This document shows, piece after piece, positions 41,898 to 50,954 of a stretch of 64,000 nucleotides of DNA. The notes beneath the pieces are model-generated. The model made no database searches and was not told the origin of the DNA. It saw only the letters and a list, made by a program, of their open reading frames with translations. The DNA comes from Lacrimispora sinapis (GTDB taxonomy: Bacteria; Bacillota; Clostridia; Lachnospirales; Lachnospiraceae): positions 3,348,001 to 3,412,000 of the forward strand of contig NZ_CP141832.1 of NCBI RefSeq assembly GCF_043633585.1, written 5' to 3'. Numbering within the stretch: position 1 is the first letter of the stretch; each line of letters begins with the position of its first letter. The translations under genes and the position numbers were made by a program.

Positions 41898-43547
41898 ATG
41901 AATAGGAGTGGAAAAAGATGCGTGCTTTACCCTCGTGTAAGTACCGAAATGCAGGTTGACGGTTTTAGCTTGGATGGACAAAAAAACAGTTTGAAACGCT
42001 TTGCAGACAGAGAAGAAATGGAGATTGTAAATATCTACGAAGATGCAGGCAAATCCGGTAAATCCATAGACGGCAGACCCGCATTTAAACAAATGTTATA
42101 TGACATTGAAAATGGATTGGAAATCGACTACATCTTAGTATATAAGCTTTCTCGTTTTGGCAGAAATGCAGCCGATATTTTGAACTCTTTAGAACACGTT
42201 CAATCCTTTGGTGTAAACTTAATTTGCATTGAAGAAGGAATCGACTCATCGCAGACAAGCGGAAAGCTTTTAATTTCTGTATTATCAGCTGTTGCTGAAA
42301 TAGAGCGTGAAAATATCATTGAGCAGACTATGAACGGACGAAAAGAAAAAGCTCGTCAAGGCGGCTGGAATGGTGGCTTTGCTCCTTACGGCTACTATCT
42401 CAAAGATAAGCAGCTTTTTATCCAAGAAGATGAAGCCGATGCGGTACGCATTATCTTTGATAAGTATGTGAATGGGAATATGGGATTTTATAAAATCGCC
42501 AACTATCTTAACTTGCAGGGTATCCAAAAAATCAAACGTGCCAATGGTACTCTCTCACAATGGAGTACGCATTTTGTCAGAATGATAATCGACAATCCTG
42601 TGTACTCTGGAAAAATCGCTTTTGGCAGACGAATAAGAGAAAAAGTCAAAGGCACTAAAAATGAATACCGCCAAGTGCACCAAGATGAATACATTATTGC
42701 AGATGGACAGCATGAAGCAATCATTAGTGAAGAACTGTGGGATAAGGCACATGAAAAACGGGAAATAACAGGAGTAAAATCTCCATCTAAAATAGGTCGT
42801 GACAGAGCACATTTATTAAGCGGCATTTTGAAGTGTCCTAAATGCGGCGGTCCGATGTATACCAACAAACACGCCTGGACAAACAAAGACGGTACATATA
42901 AAGAGGTTTACTATTATGTGTGCAGCAAGGCTCGCACTGCCAGAGGAAAAAGCTGTGACTATAAGGCTATGCTCAAAAAAACCGACATTGAACCGCTTGT
43001 TATTGAAGCAATTAGAGAGCTGATTAAAAACCAAGACTTTGCATCGGAAATCAAATCAAGGATAGGCAAGGAAATTGATACTTCTACCTTAAACAGAGAA
43101 CTCAAGAACTATGAAAACAAGCTCCGAGAGGTGGAACTCAATAAAACTCGCCTTGAAAATGAAATTGACAGTCTTCCGGAAGATACTCGTTTTAGAGAAC
43201 GCAAGCTCCATGATATGACCCTCCGCCTTGATGGACTGTACGATGTTATCGTTAAGCTTGAAGAAAAAATTGAAGATGTAAAGCTCCGCCGCAAAGCTGT
43301 CGAGCAGGATGCCATTACCTTAGAGAACATCTACACCTTGTTGGCAAACTTTGAAAAGGTGTATGACAAAATCAGCGATGAAGAAAGAAAATCCCTAATT
43401 TCTTCGTTAATCAAAGAAATAGAGATTTTTCCATGTGATGACTCAGAGCTGCCCCTAAAGTCCATTTTATTCAATTTTCCGGTTTATAAGGACGGTGGAG
43501 ATGTTTACGAATTTTTGTGGGACAAAAGTACGCACGTCTCCACATGA
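41898..43547 (+). CDS. Large serine recombinase (integrase) of the ICE
   Basis: 549 aa from ATG 41898, six bases after GGAGG. Resolvase domain with catalytic Ser15 in LYPRVSTEMQ, then DYILVYKLSRFGRN and SAVAEIERENI. A recombinase domain follows (NGGFAPYGYYL ... NPVYSGKIAFG), a zinc ribbon (CPKCGGPMY ... CSKARTARGKSC) and a long coiled coil. It integrates and excises the element. Its last 14 codons lie over the rlmD 3' end, so the attachment site is within its own 3' end. Confidence 0.95.
   Translation: MNRSGKRCVLYPRVSTEMQVDGFSLDGQKNSLKRFADREEMEIVNIYEDAGKSGKSIDGRPAFKQMLYDIENGLEIDYILVYKLSRFGRNAADILNSLEHVQSFGVNLICIEEGIDSSQTSGKLLISVLSAVAEIERENIIEQTMNGRKEKARQGGWNGGFAPYGYYLKDKQLFIQEDEADAVRIIFDKYVNGNMGFYKIANYLNLQGIQKIKRANGTLSQWSTHFVRMIIDNPVYSGKIAFGRRIREKVKGTKNEYRQVHQDEYIIADGQHEAIISEELWDKAHEKREITGVKSPSKIGRDRAHLLSGILKCPKCGGPMYTNKHAWTNKDGTYKEVYYYVCSKARTARGKSCDYKAMLKKTDIEPLVIEAIRELIKNQDFASEIKSRIGKEIDTSTLNRELKNYENKLREVELNKTRLENEIDSLPEDTRFRERKLHDMTLRLDGLYDVIVKLEEKIEDVKLRRKAVEQDAITLENIYTLLANFEKVYDKISDEERKSLISSLIKEIEIFPCDDSELPLKSILFNFPVYKDGGDVYEFLWDKSTHVST
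43505..43547. other. Right attachment region (attR) in rlmD
   Basis: The recombinase gene on + and rlmD on - overlap tail to tail over 43 bases. rlmD keeps its conserved end (TTHVET then CVLLSHKNS), so insertion rebuilt the gene's 3' end. The crossover must lie in or near these bases. The other half-site is outside the window, so the core cannot be fixed. Confidence 0.6.
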
Positions 43548-44875
43548 GTCGTCTGCGAAAACATATCACACCCCCGCACCTTCACCACCTCATACCCTCT
43601 CTCCCCCAGATACTTAAGATCCCGTGCCAAAGTAGCGGAATCGCAGCTTACATACACCACCCTTTTCGGTGCCATCTTCACGATGGTATCAAGGCATACC
43701 TCATCGCATCCTTTTCTGGGAGGGTCCACGACAATTACATCTGCGTAGATCCTATTCTTCTCATACTGTTCCGGCAACACCTCTTCGGCTTTCCCCACGA
43801 AGAATTCCACATTCCCGATCCCGTTGAGCTTTGCGTTCTCCCTTGCGTCTTCAATGGCCTGAGGCACGATCTCCACTCCATAGACTTTCTTCGCCTTCTT
43901 TGCAAGGAACAGGGAAATGGTTCCGATGCCGCAGTAAAGATCCCAGACGGTTTCATCCCCGGTAAGACCTGCATATTCAAGGGCTGTGCCGTAGAGTTTT
44001 TCTGTCTGCACCGGATTTACCTGATAGAAGGACAGAGGGGAAATACGGTATTTCACGTCCCCGATATAATCCGTTATATACCCTGGTCCGTATAGATTCT
44101 CCACCTGGGTTCCCATAATCACATTGGTCTGATCCCGGTTGATGCTTATCGAAATGCTTTTCATACCTGGAATTTCCAACAGGCTTTTTACCAGCTCCTC
44201 ACCGTGAGGAAGGCTCTTTCCATTGATCACCTGGCATACCATCAATTCGCCCGTTTTAAAGCCTTTGCGGATCAGGGTGTGGCGCATCAACCCTTTGTGG
44301 GTCTCTTCCTCATAAGGACGAAGTCCATGGCGCTCCATATGGGACTTGATCCGTTTTAAGATTTCCTGGTTCTCTTCTATTCCCAGCAGGCAGTCCCCGC
44401 AGGCGATGATGGAATGGGTACGGCCTGCGTAAAAGCCGGCGACAAGATTTCCTTCCTTATCCGTTCCCCACGGAAACTGTGCTTTATTCCGGTATCTCCA
44501 AGGCTCCTCCATTCCCATAATCGGAAGCATGGGAACTTCTGAAAAGCCGCCGATCCTGACTAAGTTGTTCCATATCTTTTTTTCTTTATAGCGGAGCTGT
44601 TCGGCATAATTCATGGCCTGAAGCTGACAGCCCCCGCACTGTCTTGCCACCGGACATTTGGGTACCACACGGTTTTCAGACTTCTTTTTTATGTGCTCCA
44701 ATCTGGCAAAACCGTATGATTTCTTCACCTTCATTACCTTTGCCTCTACCTGATCTCCAATTACCGTATCCTTAATAAACCAGGTAAATCCATCGGTCTT
44801 TCCGATGCCCTCTCCGGTCTCACTCATATCTTCAATGCTCAACTCAATTTTGTCATTTTTCTTCCACTCTGACAT
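43505..44875 (-). CDS. rlmD: 23S rRNA (uracil-5-)-methyltransferase RlmD
   Basis: 456 aa from ATG 44875 (GGAGGATGTT before it); an upstream extension to 44995 is not supported. N-terminal TRAM domain. The iron-sulfur cysteines lie in CPVARQCGGCQ. SAM-binding WDLYCGIGTISLFLA and the catalytic Cys near VYVSCDSATLARDL are present. It methylates U1939 of 23S rRNA (E. coli numbering). The 3' end is the ICE target and reads through to a normal length. Confidence 0.93.
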   Translation of the reverse strand: MSEWKKNDKIELSIEDMSETGEGIGKTDGFTWFIKDTVIGDQVEAKVMKVKKSYGFARLEHIKKKSENRVVPKCPVARQCGGCQLQAMNYAEQLRYKEKKIWNNLVRIGGFSEVPMLPIMGMEEPWRYRNKAQFPWGTDKEGNLVAGFYAGRTHSIIACGDCLLGIEENQEILKRIKSHMERHGLRPYEEETHKGLMRHTLIRKGFKTGELMVCQVINGKSLPHGEELVKSLLEIPGMKSISISINRDQTNVIMGTQVENLYGPGYITDYIGDVKYRISPLSFYQVNPVQTEKLYGTALEYAGLTGDETVWDLYCGIGTISLFLAKKAKKVYGVEIVPQAIEDARENAKLNGIGNVEFFVGKAEEVLPEQYEKNRIYADVIVVDPPRKGCDEVCLDTIVKMAPKRVVYVSCDSATLARDLKYLGERGYEVVKVRGCDMFSQTTHVETCVLLSHKNS

Positions 44876-45016
44876 AACATCCTCCATTTGTACAGAACCG
44901 CGTTTAAATGGCCAACGCCTTATTTCATTTCCATTCCTGCACCGCTGGTTCCTCTTAACGTATTGTATCTTTTTTTCGGGGAAGAAGCAAGACAACCTTT
45001 TTTCGTTCTCCGAAAT

Positions 45017-45081
45017 AATAAAAACCGGGAGCTGACGGCGGGAAGAATGGATTGGCCATTCTTTCCACCGTCAGCTCCCGG
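45017..45081 (-). terminator. Terminator of the DEAD-box helicase gene
   Basis: A 14-bp perfect stem CCGGGAGCTGACGG (45025-45038) with CCGTCAGCTCCCGG (45068-45081), extended by an inner stem. On the minus strand it is followed by TTTTTATT. It lies directly after the helicase stop. Confidence 0.9.
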
Positions 45082-45085
45082 AAAT

Positions 45086-46756
45086 TTATCTGCCTTTTCC
45101 GTTGGCTTTTTCCATATGGATATTTTTACCTTTGATCTTTACATCTTTCATGGCTTTCAGTACAACGTCTGCACTTTCTCTTGGAACCTCTACAAATGTA
45201 TATTTGTCATACATGTCGATGCTTCCTACCATTTTACCAGGCATTCCGGATTCTCCGGCAATGGCGCCCAGGATGTCTCCAGGCTTTACGTTCTGGTTCT
45301 TTCCGATGTTGATGAAGAGACGTGCCATATCATCTCTTTCTCTGGAAGAATCCCCTCTTCCACGGCCGTTTGAATTTCTTGAGCGTCCGCGGCCGCTGTT
45401 TCCAAAGTAGTTATCCAGATCGTCAAGAGAGCGTGGCTCTCTGGTGTCGATCACATCTTCATTTTCCTCACCCATCATCATCTTCAGCAGTGCAGCTGCC
45501 AGATCCAGGGAGGTGTAATCTTCTTCTAAAAGCTTTTTCTCGATGATGTTTACCATCTTGCTTAAATCGGTATCGCCAATCGTATCGGCTACACTCTCTA
45601 AAATCTTGTCTACCTTGATGGCAGTTACATCATTTAAAGAAGGAATGGCCTGAGGTACGATCTTGGTCTTGCAGTAACGCTGGATGTCACGAAGCTTGTA
45701 GACTTCCTTACCTACCACAAAGCTGAATGCAATTCCTTCCCGGTTTGCACGTCCGGTACGGCCGATTCTGTGCACATAGTACTCATCATCCTGGGGAAGG
45801 TCGTAGTTGAATACCGCTTCTACGTCGTCTACGTCAATTCCACGGGCTGCTACGTCGGTAGCCACTAAGATCTCCGTCTTACCGTTACGGAAGCTGTTCA
45901 TGACCCTGTCACGCTGTATCTGCTTTAAGTCACCATGAAGCCCCTCGGCGAAATAGCCGCGGCCCTGAAGTGCCTGTACCAGTTCGTCTACCTGTTTTTT
46001 GGTGTTACAGAAGGCAACGGAAAGCTTTGGTGCGTACATGTCTAACAGACGGCACATAACTTCCACCTTGCTCTTTGGCTTCACTTCATAATAGTACTGG
46101 GTTACCTTCGGAACAGTCAGTTCTTTCTTCACAACTTTTACAGTCACCGGCTCCTGCTGGAACTTTCTCGCGATATCCATAATGGCGGGCGGCATGGTTG
46201 CAGAGAACATGACGGTCTGGCGTTCTTCGGGAAGCTGGCTTAAAATGGTTTCCATATCTTCCAAAAATCCCATGTTCAGCATCTCATCTGCTTCATCCAT
46301 CACTACGGTGTGGACAAAATCAAATTTCACGGTCTTGCGGCGCATATGATCCATAACACGTCCGGGAGTACCGATGATGATCTGGGTTCCGTCCTTCAAA
46401 GAACGGATCTGTTTCACAATGTCCTGTCCGCCGTAAATTGGCAGGATTTTTACACCATGCATATATTTACCAAGCCTGCGGATCTCATCTGCTACCTGAA
46501 TTGCAAGTTCTCTGGTAGGACAGAGAGCAACCGCCTGAAGCTTCTTTACCTTAGGGTCAATTTTCTGTAACAGGGGAATACCAAAGGCTGCGGTCTTACC
46601 GGTTCCTGTCTGAGCCTGGCCGATGATATCTCTTCCTTCTACCTGGACCGGAATTGCCTGGGCCTGGATCGGGGATGCCTCTTCAAATCCCATATCTGCT
46701 ACAGCCCGCAGAATTCTTTCATCTAACTGTAATTCATCAAATCTCATTGTTTCCAT
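45086..46756 (-). CDS. DEAD-box RNA helicase (CsdA/DbpA type)
   Basis: 556 aa. AQTGTGKT at 48-55, PTRELAIQ, TPGRVMDH, DEAD at 154-157, SAT, and the C-terminal helicase motif HRIGRTGR. A Gly/Arg/Ser-rich linker follows, then a C-terminal DbpA/CsdA RNA-binding domain (ARLFINIGKNQNVKPGDILGA, read from about residue 478). It unwinds structured RNA, probably in ribosome assembly and cold adaptation. A strong promoter and a hairpin leader precede it. Confidence 0.95.
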   Translation of the reverse strand: METMRFDELQLDERILRAVADMGFEEASPIQAQAIPVQVEGRDIIGQAQTGTGKTAAFGIPLLQKIDPKVKKLQAVALCPTRELAIQVADEIRRLGKYMHGVKILPIYGGQDIVKQIRSLKDGTQIIIGTPGRVMDHMRRKTVKFDFVHTVVMDEADEMLNMGFLEDMETILSQLPEERQTVMFSATMPPAIMDIARKFQQEPVTVKVVKKELTVPKVTQYYYEVKPKSKVEVMCRLLDMYAPKLSVAFCNTKKQVDELVQALQGRGYFAEGLHGDLKQIQRDRVMNSFRNGKTEILVATDVAARGIDVDDVEAVFNYDLPQDDEYYVHRIGRTGRANREGIAFSFVVGKEVYKLRDIQRYCKTKIVPQAIPSLNDVTAIKVDKILESVADTIGDTDLSKMVNIIEKKLLEEDYTSLDLAAALLKMMMGEENEDVIDTREPRSLDDLDNYFGNSGRGRSRNSNGRGRGDSSRERDDMARLFINIGKNQNVKPGDILGAIAGESGMPGKMVGSIDMYDKYTFVEVPRESADVVLKAMKDVKIKGKNIHMEKANGKGR

Positions 46757-46830
46757 AAATGATTAATTCCTTTCTCATGGCCTGCCGGGTTCCCATGTTG
46801 CCGACGGCCGCGCACACACATTCGCAAACA

Positions 46831-46875
46831 AAACGAGAGGTATCAGGCACGTTTCAGACCTTCATCCTCTCGTTT
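46831..46875 (-). promoter_or_regulatory. 5' leader hairpin of the DEAD-box helicase mRNA
   Basis: A perfect 10-bp stem (AAACGAGAGG at 46831-46840, CCTCTCGTTT at 46866-46875) begins within about ten bases of the expected transcript start and lies ~75 bases before the start codon. It could stabilise the mRNA or act as a temperature- or helicase-sensitive control. Confidence 0.5.
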
Positions 46876-46888
46876 CACACAAAAGTAA

Positions 46889-46917
46889 ACTATAGCAGAT
46901 TTTTTTTTGAGTGTCAA
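46889..46917 (-). promoter_or_regulatory. Sigma-A promoter of the DEAD-box helicase
   Basis: On the minus strand: TTGACA (46912-46917), a 17-base spacer and TATAGT (46889-46894). Nearly consensus. The leader would be about 125 bases. No gene is seen in the remaining upstream sequence to 47082. Confidence 0.85.
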
Positions 46918-47082
46918 GGGCTGCGACTTGGTTTTTTCTTTGTCTTATATAAAATACAGCAGCTTTTCACTGGTAATTTCTTCCACTCCACTTCAGAATG
47001 GAAAAGACCCTCCCGGCATAGATCCTGGACTTTTATTCCAGTTTCGCCGAAAAGGCCTATTTAATTAGGAAACTTCTCGTTC

Positions 47083-47682
47083 TCAATCATTCCCGTACAG
47101 CTGATGAACCACTCCGGCAATCAGCTTTGCTGTGCCTGTAACTCCAAGGAGTGAGGAGTCAATCATAAGATTCATATGCTCCGGATCATTTGGAAGATAT
47201 CCAGAGTATTTTTTATGATACGCATTTCTGGCTTTGTCAACAGACTGAATCATCTTTTTCGCCTCAGCAGCCGTCATGCCGAGAGAATTCACACAGTTCT
47301 CCACCCGTTTCGGATAAGGAGCGTAAATAAAGATGTTCATATTGTTCTTTTTATTCTCTAAAATGTAGTTGGAACATCTACCCACAATGATGCAGCTGGA
47401 GGCTTTTGCCAGATCCAGAATGATATCCTTTTGCACATCGAAAATAATATCCTGCATATAGTCTTCATCGGTTCCAAGGGGAAACATGTGGGAAATCAGA
47501 AGATGCTTCGACTTCTCCTCTTCATCACTTACCGTTGAAACGGGAAGGTTCAGTTTTTTTGCAACCTCTTCCACAATATCACGGTCGTAAAATTTTACTC
47601 CCAGCTCCTTGGAAAGCTCCCTGGCAATGGGGCCTCCCATGCTTCCGAACTCACGGGCAATCGTGATTGTAAACTTTTCCAT
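47083..47682 (-). CDS. Cytidylate kinase-like family protein
   Basis: 199 aa. The N-terminal ITIAREFGSMGGPIARELS resembles the Walker A region of the AAA_26/cytidylate-kinase-like family, with FYDRDIVEEVA, IIVGRCSNYIL and ARNAYHKKYSG. These proteins are P-loop kinases of unknown substrate. It lies 15 bases after the amino-acid permease stop and probably ends that operon. Confidence 0.85.
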   Translation of the reverse strand: MEKFTITIAREFGSMGGPIARELSKELGVKFYDRDIVEEVAKKLNLPVSTVSDEEEKSKHLLISHMFPLGTDEDYMQDIIFDVQKDIILDLAKASSCIIVGRCSNYILENKKNNMNIFIYAPYPKRVENCVNSLGMTAAEAKKMIQSVDKARNAYHKKYSGYLPNDPEHMNLMIDSSLLGVTGTAKLIAGVVHQLYGND

Positions 47683-47697
47683 TCAAAAAGTTCCTCC

Positions 47698-48360
47698 CTA
47701 ACCAGTTACAATGGTTTTCTGGTAACGCCTTACCACGCTGCTCAATGCAAAGCAGATGGTGAAATAACAAAGGGCTTCAAAGGCAAACAGCATGATCATG
47801 CCCCTCACATCGTAAATACTTCCAAGTACAACGGAACTGTTTCTCATAAACTCCGCCACATCGACCATCTTTAAGAATGAGGTATCCTTGATGATTGTGA
47901 TGACCTGACTCAAAAGGGCCGGAATGACCTTTCTATAGGTCTGGGGAAGTATGATATACCAGAGAGTCTGAAAAAAACCGAATCCCTGTGACTGGGCGCC
48001 TTCAAACTGGCCCTTGGGAATGGAATTTAAGCCTCCCCGGAATATCTCCGCCATAACAGCTGAAGTGAACAGCGATATAGCGAATACCGATACTCCTACT
48101 TTATTCCCTTTGACCGTAAAATAGATCCAAAGAATCCATAAAAGGTTTGGCGTACATCGGAAAAACTCCGTATAAATGGCTACCAGGGCCCCTGCCCATT
48201 TCCATTTGCCGGAGGCATAGGTTCGGATCAGGGCCAGAATCGTACCGAAAAATATGCTGATGATCGTTGCAAATACCGCGATCATCACCGTCATCTGCAA
48301 TCCCTTCATCATAAAGATCACATTTGCCGGAGTAAATATCTGGTGAAATAATTCTATCAT
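47698..48360 (-). CDS. Amino-acid ABC transporter permease (second subunit)
   Basis: 220 aa, HisM/GlnP-type permease with about five membrane segments. The EAA loop reads FEGAQSQGFGFFQTLWYIILPQ. The start overlaps the upstream permease stop by four bases. It forms a heteromeric channel with the next permease for polar amino-acid uptake. Confidence 0.9.
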   Translation of the reverse strand: MIELFHQIFTPANVIFMMKGLQMTVMIAVFATIISIFFGTILALIRTYASGKWKWAGALVAIYTEFFRCTPNLLWILWIYFTVKGNKVGVSVFAISLFTSAVMAEIFRGGLNSIPKGQFEGAQSQGFGFFQTLWYIILPQTYRKVIPALLSQVITIIKDTSFLKMVDVAEFMRNSSVVLGSIYDVRGMIMLFAFEALCYFTICFALSSVVRRYQKTIVTG

Positions 48361-49088
48361 ACGGCCTCCTCATTTGCTGAAATATCTAGCTTTTTTGCAG
48401 TTGGCAGCCGCATGGAACGAATCTCCAAATATCGGGCAAGCCTTGCTAACGGGAAACAGATGATGAAATACAGGAAAGCACTGGTAAAGTACGCCTGTGC
48501 AAAATATCCGCGGTCAGACCCCCAGGAATCGGTAAAGTACATGAGATCCATACCGGCTACCATGGCCAGAATGGACGTATTCTTTACCAGACCCAGCGCC
48601 TGATTGGCAAGGGGCGGAAGGATGATCTTTACGGTCTGAGGCAAAATGATGTGATACATGGTCTCCAGATAGGAAAATCCCTGAGAGGAAGCTGCCTCAG
48701 ACTGTCCCTTAGGTATCGCTTCGATTCCCGTTCTTATAACCTCTGAAATATAGGCACCATGATAAATCCCTACACCGATCACACCTAAAACAAACTTGGG
48801 GATGCGGTAGCCTGAACTGGAAAAAAGCATGGGAAGTATGGAATAGTAGCACATGACCTGCAGAGCCAGAGGTGTATTCTGAATTAATTCCACGTATATT
48901 CGTGAAAGAATGGGAAACAGCTTAAATTTTGCCGTGGAAAGTATTCCGAATATCACCCCCAGGACCAGCGCTAAAGCCAGTCCTGCCAGTGATATTTTCA
49001 GCGTCATAAGAAAGCCTGGTATATAATAGTCGGGAAATGCCTGAAACAGGGCATTCCATCGGTTTACATCAAAAAGACCTTTTATCAT
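48357..49088 (-). CDS. Amino-acid ABC transporter permease (first subunit)
   Basis: 243 aa, same family. Membrane segments include ISLAGLALALVLGVIFGIL, and the EAA loop is SEAASSQGFSYLETMYHIILPQ, interacting with the ATPase. Between the binding protein and the second permease, in one operon. Confidence 0.9.
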   Translation of the reverse strand: MIKGLFDVNRWNALFQAFPDYYIPGFLMTLKISLAGLALALVLGVIFGILSTAKFKLFPILSRIYVELIQNTPLALQVMCYYSILPMLFSSSGYRIPKFVLGVIGVGIYHGAYISEVIRTGIEAIPKGQSEAASSQGFSYLETMYHIILPQTVKIILPPLANQALGLVKNTSILAMVAGMDLMYFTDSWGSDRGYFAQAYFTSAFLYFIICFPLARLARYLEIRSMRLPTAKKLDISANEEAV

Positions 49089-49112
49089 GTCAATTTTCCT
49101 TTACATAACAGC

Positions 49113-50003
49113 TTACTGTAATCCCCACTGGTCCTGAAGTTTCTTCATGGAACCATCAGAAATCATGGAAGTTATTTTTTCTTCTACAACAGCCGCAAGA
49201 CCTGTATTCTCTTTTGCGGATGCAACCCCATAATCCTGCTCTGCAAAACGGTCCTCCAGAATCTGGTTTTTATCGTTTACATAACCGGATAAGATGGCGC
49301 GGTCTACGGAGAAGCAGTCGATCTGCTTGGTTGCCAAAGCCTGTGCCAGAGCCGGATAGCCGTCAAACTCCTGGAACTGAGGATTGACTTTAATTCCTTT
49401 TTCTTCCACATACTTCTTAAAGCCCTCCTTTGTGGTAGCGGACTGTGCAACACCGATGATCTTGCCGTCAAGTCCTTCGATGGAGCTGATGCCGGAATCT
49501 TTATTTACTAAGAGACCAACCGCATCGGTGTAGTACGGGGTAGAAAAGTTATAGGTTTCTTTTCTCTCCGGGGTAATGGTAAAGGTAGCGATTACTAAGT
49601 CAATTTCACCGTTTTCTAAGAGAGGACCTCTGGTTTTTGCCGTAACGCCCTGGAATTCGACCAGCTTTTTTTCTTTTGCTTCGGCAGCGGTAACGCCAAA
49701 GATGCTGCCTGCGATCTCATAAGCCAGATCATCCTCAAAGCCTTCGTATTCTCCGGTTGCCGTGTTCTGCAAGCTGAACTTTGGAATATCGGATTTACAG
49801 CCAACCTTTAAGGTTCCGCGGTCAATGATCTTCTGAACATCTGCTGTCACGCCTTTGCCTGCTGCACCTGCTGCTGTGGTTTCTCCTGCTTTTGCGGACT
49901 CGGAAGGTGCTGAAGTGGCTGCCTGTTCCGGTTTGGAGCCACATGCGGTCAAAGCAGCCGCCATGGCGATCGTAAGTGCAAGTGATAACATTTTCTTAAT
50001 CAT
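49113..50003 (-). CDS. Amino-acid ABC transporter substrate-binding lipoprotein
   Basis: 296 aa from ATG 50003 behind GAGGAGGAAACGAACT (the longer frame to 50045 lacks a site). Lipoprotein signal with lipobox LTAC. SBP_bac_3 fold: TLKVGCKSDIPKFS, GEYEGFEDDLAYEIAG and FSTPYYTDAVGLLVNK. The pattern suggests glutamate/aspartate or another polar amino acid; the ligand is not certain. Confidence 0.9.
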   Translation of the reverse strand: MIKKMLSLALTIAMAAALTACGSKPEQAATSAPSESAKAGETTAAGAAGKGVTADVQKIIDRGTLKVGCKSDIPKFSLQNTATGEYEGFEDDLAYEIAGSIFGVTAAEAKEKKLVEFQGVTAKTRGPLLENGEIDLVIATFTITPERKETYNFSTPYYTDAVGLLVNKDSGISSIEGLDGKIIGVAQSATTKEGFKKYVEEKGIKVNPQFQEFDGYPALAQALATKQIDCFSVDRAILSGYVNDKNQILEDRFAEQDYGVASAKENTGLAAVVEEKITSMISDGSMKKLQDQWGLQ

Positions 50004-50047
50004 AGTTCGTTTCCTCCTCAATCTTATTATTATATTAAACATCACCC

Positions 50048-50779
50048 CTAATGCAGGATTTTGCTTAAAAACGCTTTGGTCCTTTCATGTTCCGGAGCTT
50101 CAAAGAAGTGTTCCGGAGTTCCCTCCTCAAGGATATAACCGCCATCCATAAAGATCACACGGTCCGCCACCTGGCGGGCAAATCCCATCTCATGGGTCAC
50201 ACAGATCATGGTGATATTCTCCTTGGCAAGCTCTACCATAACATTCAGAACTTCCTGTACCATCTCCGGGTCCAGGGCAGAAGTCGGCTCATCAAATAAA
50301 ATGAGCGGCTGTTTGGTGCATAAGGCTCTGGCAATCGCCACTCTCTGCTGCTGTCCGCCGGATAGCTGGATCGGATAATTCCCCGCCTTATCCTTTAAGC
50401 CGACCCGTTCCAGGCATGATATGGCGTTCTTTACCGCCTCTTCCTTGGGAACATGCTGCAGCTTGATGGGTGCCAGTGTCAGATTTTCTAAGACAGTGAG
50501 ATGGGGATATAAATTAAATTGCTGAAAGACCATGGATGAATATTTCTTTGCCATTTCCAGATGATTCTTTTTTGTGACCTGTGTTCCTGCTACGGTGATC
50601 GTTCCGCTGGTTGGTTCCTCCAAGTAATTGATGCAGCGGATAAAGGTGGATTTCCCGGAACCGGAGGGTCCGATAATAACTAGCTTCTCTCCTTCTTTCA
50701 CGGTAAGGCTGATATCTTTTAAAACCTCTAAGTCCCCGAAGTTCTTTTTTAAGTTCTCAACTTTGACCATATCTGGCAT
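50048..50779 (-). CDS. glnQ: Polar amino-acid ABC transporter ATP-binding protein (GlnQ-like)
   Basis: 243 aa; ATG 50779 follows GGAGATGAAATT. Walker A GPSGSGKST, signature LSGGQQQRVAIARAL, Walker B LILFDEPTSALDPE. First gene of the operon with the binding protein, two permeases and the kinase-like gene. A promoter and attenuator lie upstream. Confidence 0.92.
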   Translation of the reverse strand: MPDMVKVENLKKNFGDLEVLKDISLTVKEGEKLVIIGPSGSGKSTFIRCINYLEEPTSGTITVAGTQVTKKNHLEMAKKYSSMVFQQFNLYPHLTVLENLTLAPIKLQHVPKEEAVKNAISCLERVGLKDKAGNYPIQLSGGQQQRVAIARALCTKQPLILFDEPTSALDPEMVQEVLNVMVELAKENITMICVTHEMGFARQVADRVIFMDGGYILEEGTPEHFFEAPEHERTKAFLSKILH

Positions 50780-50824
50780 AATTTCATCTCCTCTCTAATC
50801 AAATAATCCCTCGATAGCAAAAAA

Positions 50825-50861
50825 ACGCCTAAGGGTATAAACTCTTAAGCGTCCTCGCTTA
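50825..50861 (-). promoter_or_regulatory. Transcription attenuator of the amino-acid transporter operon
   Basis: On the minus strand ACGCTTAAG and CTTAGGCGT (50844-50852, 50825-50833) form a 9-bp terminator stem followed by seven T. TAAGCG/CGCTTA (50846-50861) forms an overlapping alternative hairpin. The two cannot coexist. They lie in the short leader between the promoter and glnQ. No peptide or known riboswitch is recognised. Confidence 0.65.
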
Positions 50862-50883
50862 GTTTCTTTTTTTAATTGTAGTT

Positions 50884-50912
50884 ATTATAAAAAGTTTTGA
50901 TTGAAAAGTCAA
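50884..50912 (-). promoter_or_regulatory. Sigma-A promoter of the amino-acid transporter operon
   Basis: Minus strand: TTGACT (50907-50912), 17-base spacer, TATAAT (50884-50889). The leader to the glnQ start is about 100 bases. Confidence 0.85.
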
Positions 50913-50954
50913 GAATTATTTTTCTAATGTTTTCAAGGCTTCCTACCAAAAATA

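Larger units (their letters stand above)
1..43545. mobile_element. Integrative conjugative element (Tn1549/CTn type), right part
   Basis: Gene order is that of Clostridiales Tn1549-like ICEs: virD4, Maff2, virB6-like, prgI, virB4, CHAP hydrolase, DUF4315, DUF4366, topB, ardC-like, LtrC-like, mobC, relaxase, sigma factor and large serine recombinase. The recombinase gene runs into the 3' end of rlmD at about 43,505-43,547, which marks the right boundary. The left boundary is outside the window. Cargo genes, two IS66 copies and a group II intron interrupt the backbone. Several backbone genes carry lesions, so mobility is doubtful. The right end is well supported; its exact base is inferred. Confidence 0.9.

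Noticed and set aside
43505..44995. Longer N-terminus of RlmD
   Set aside because: The first 40 residues do not look like the family; ATG 44875 follows a good ribosome site and gives normal length.
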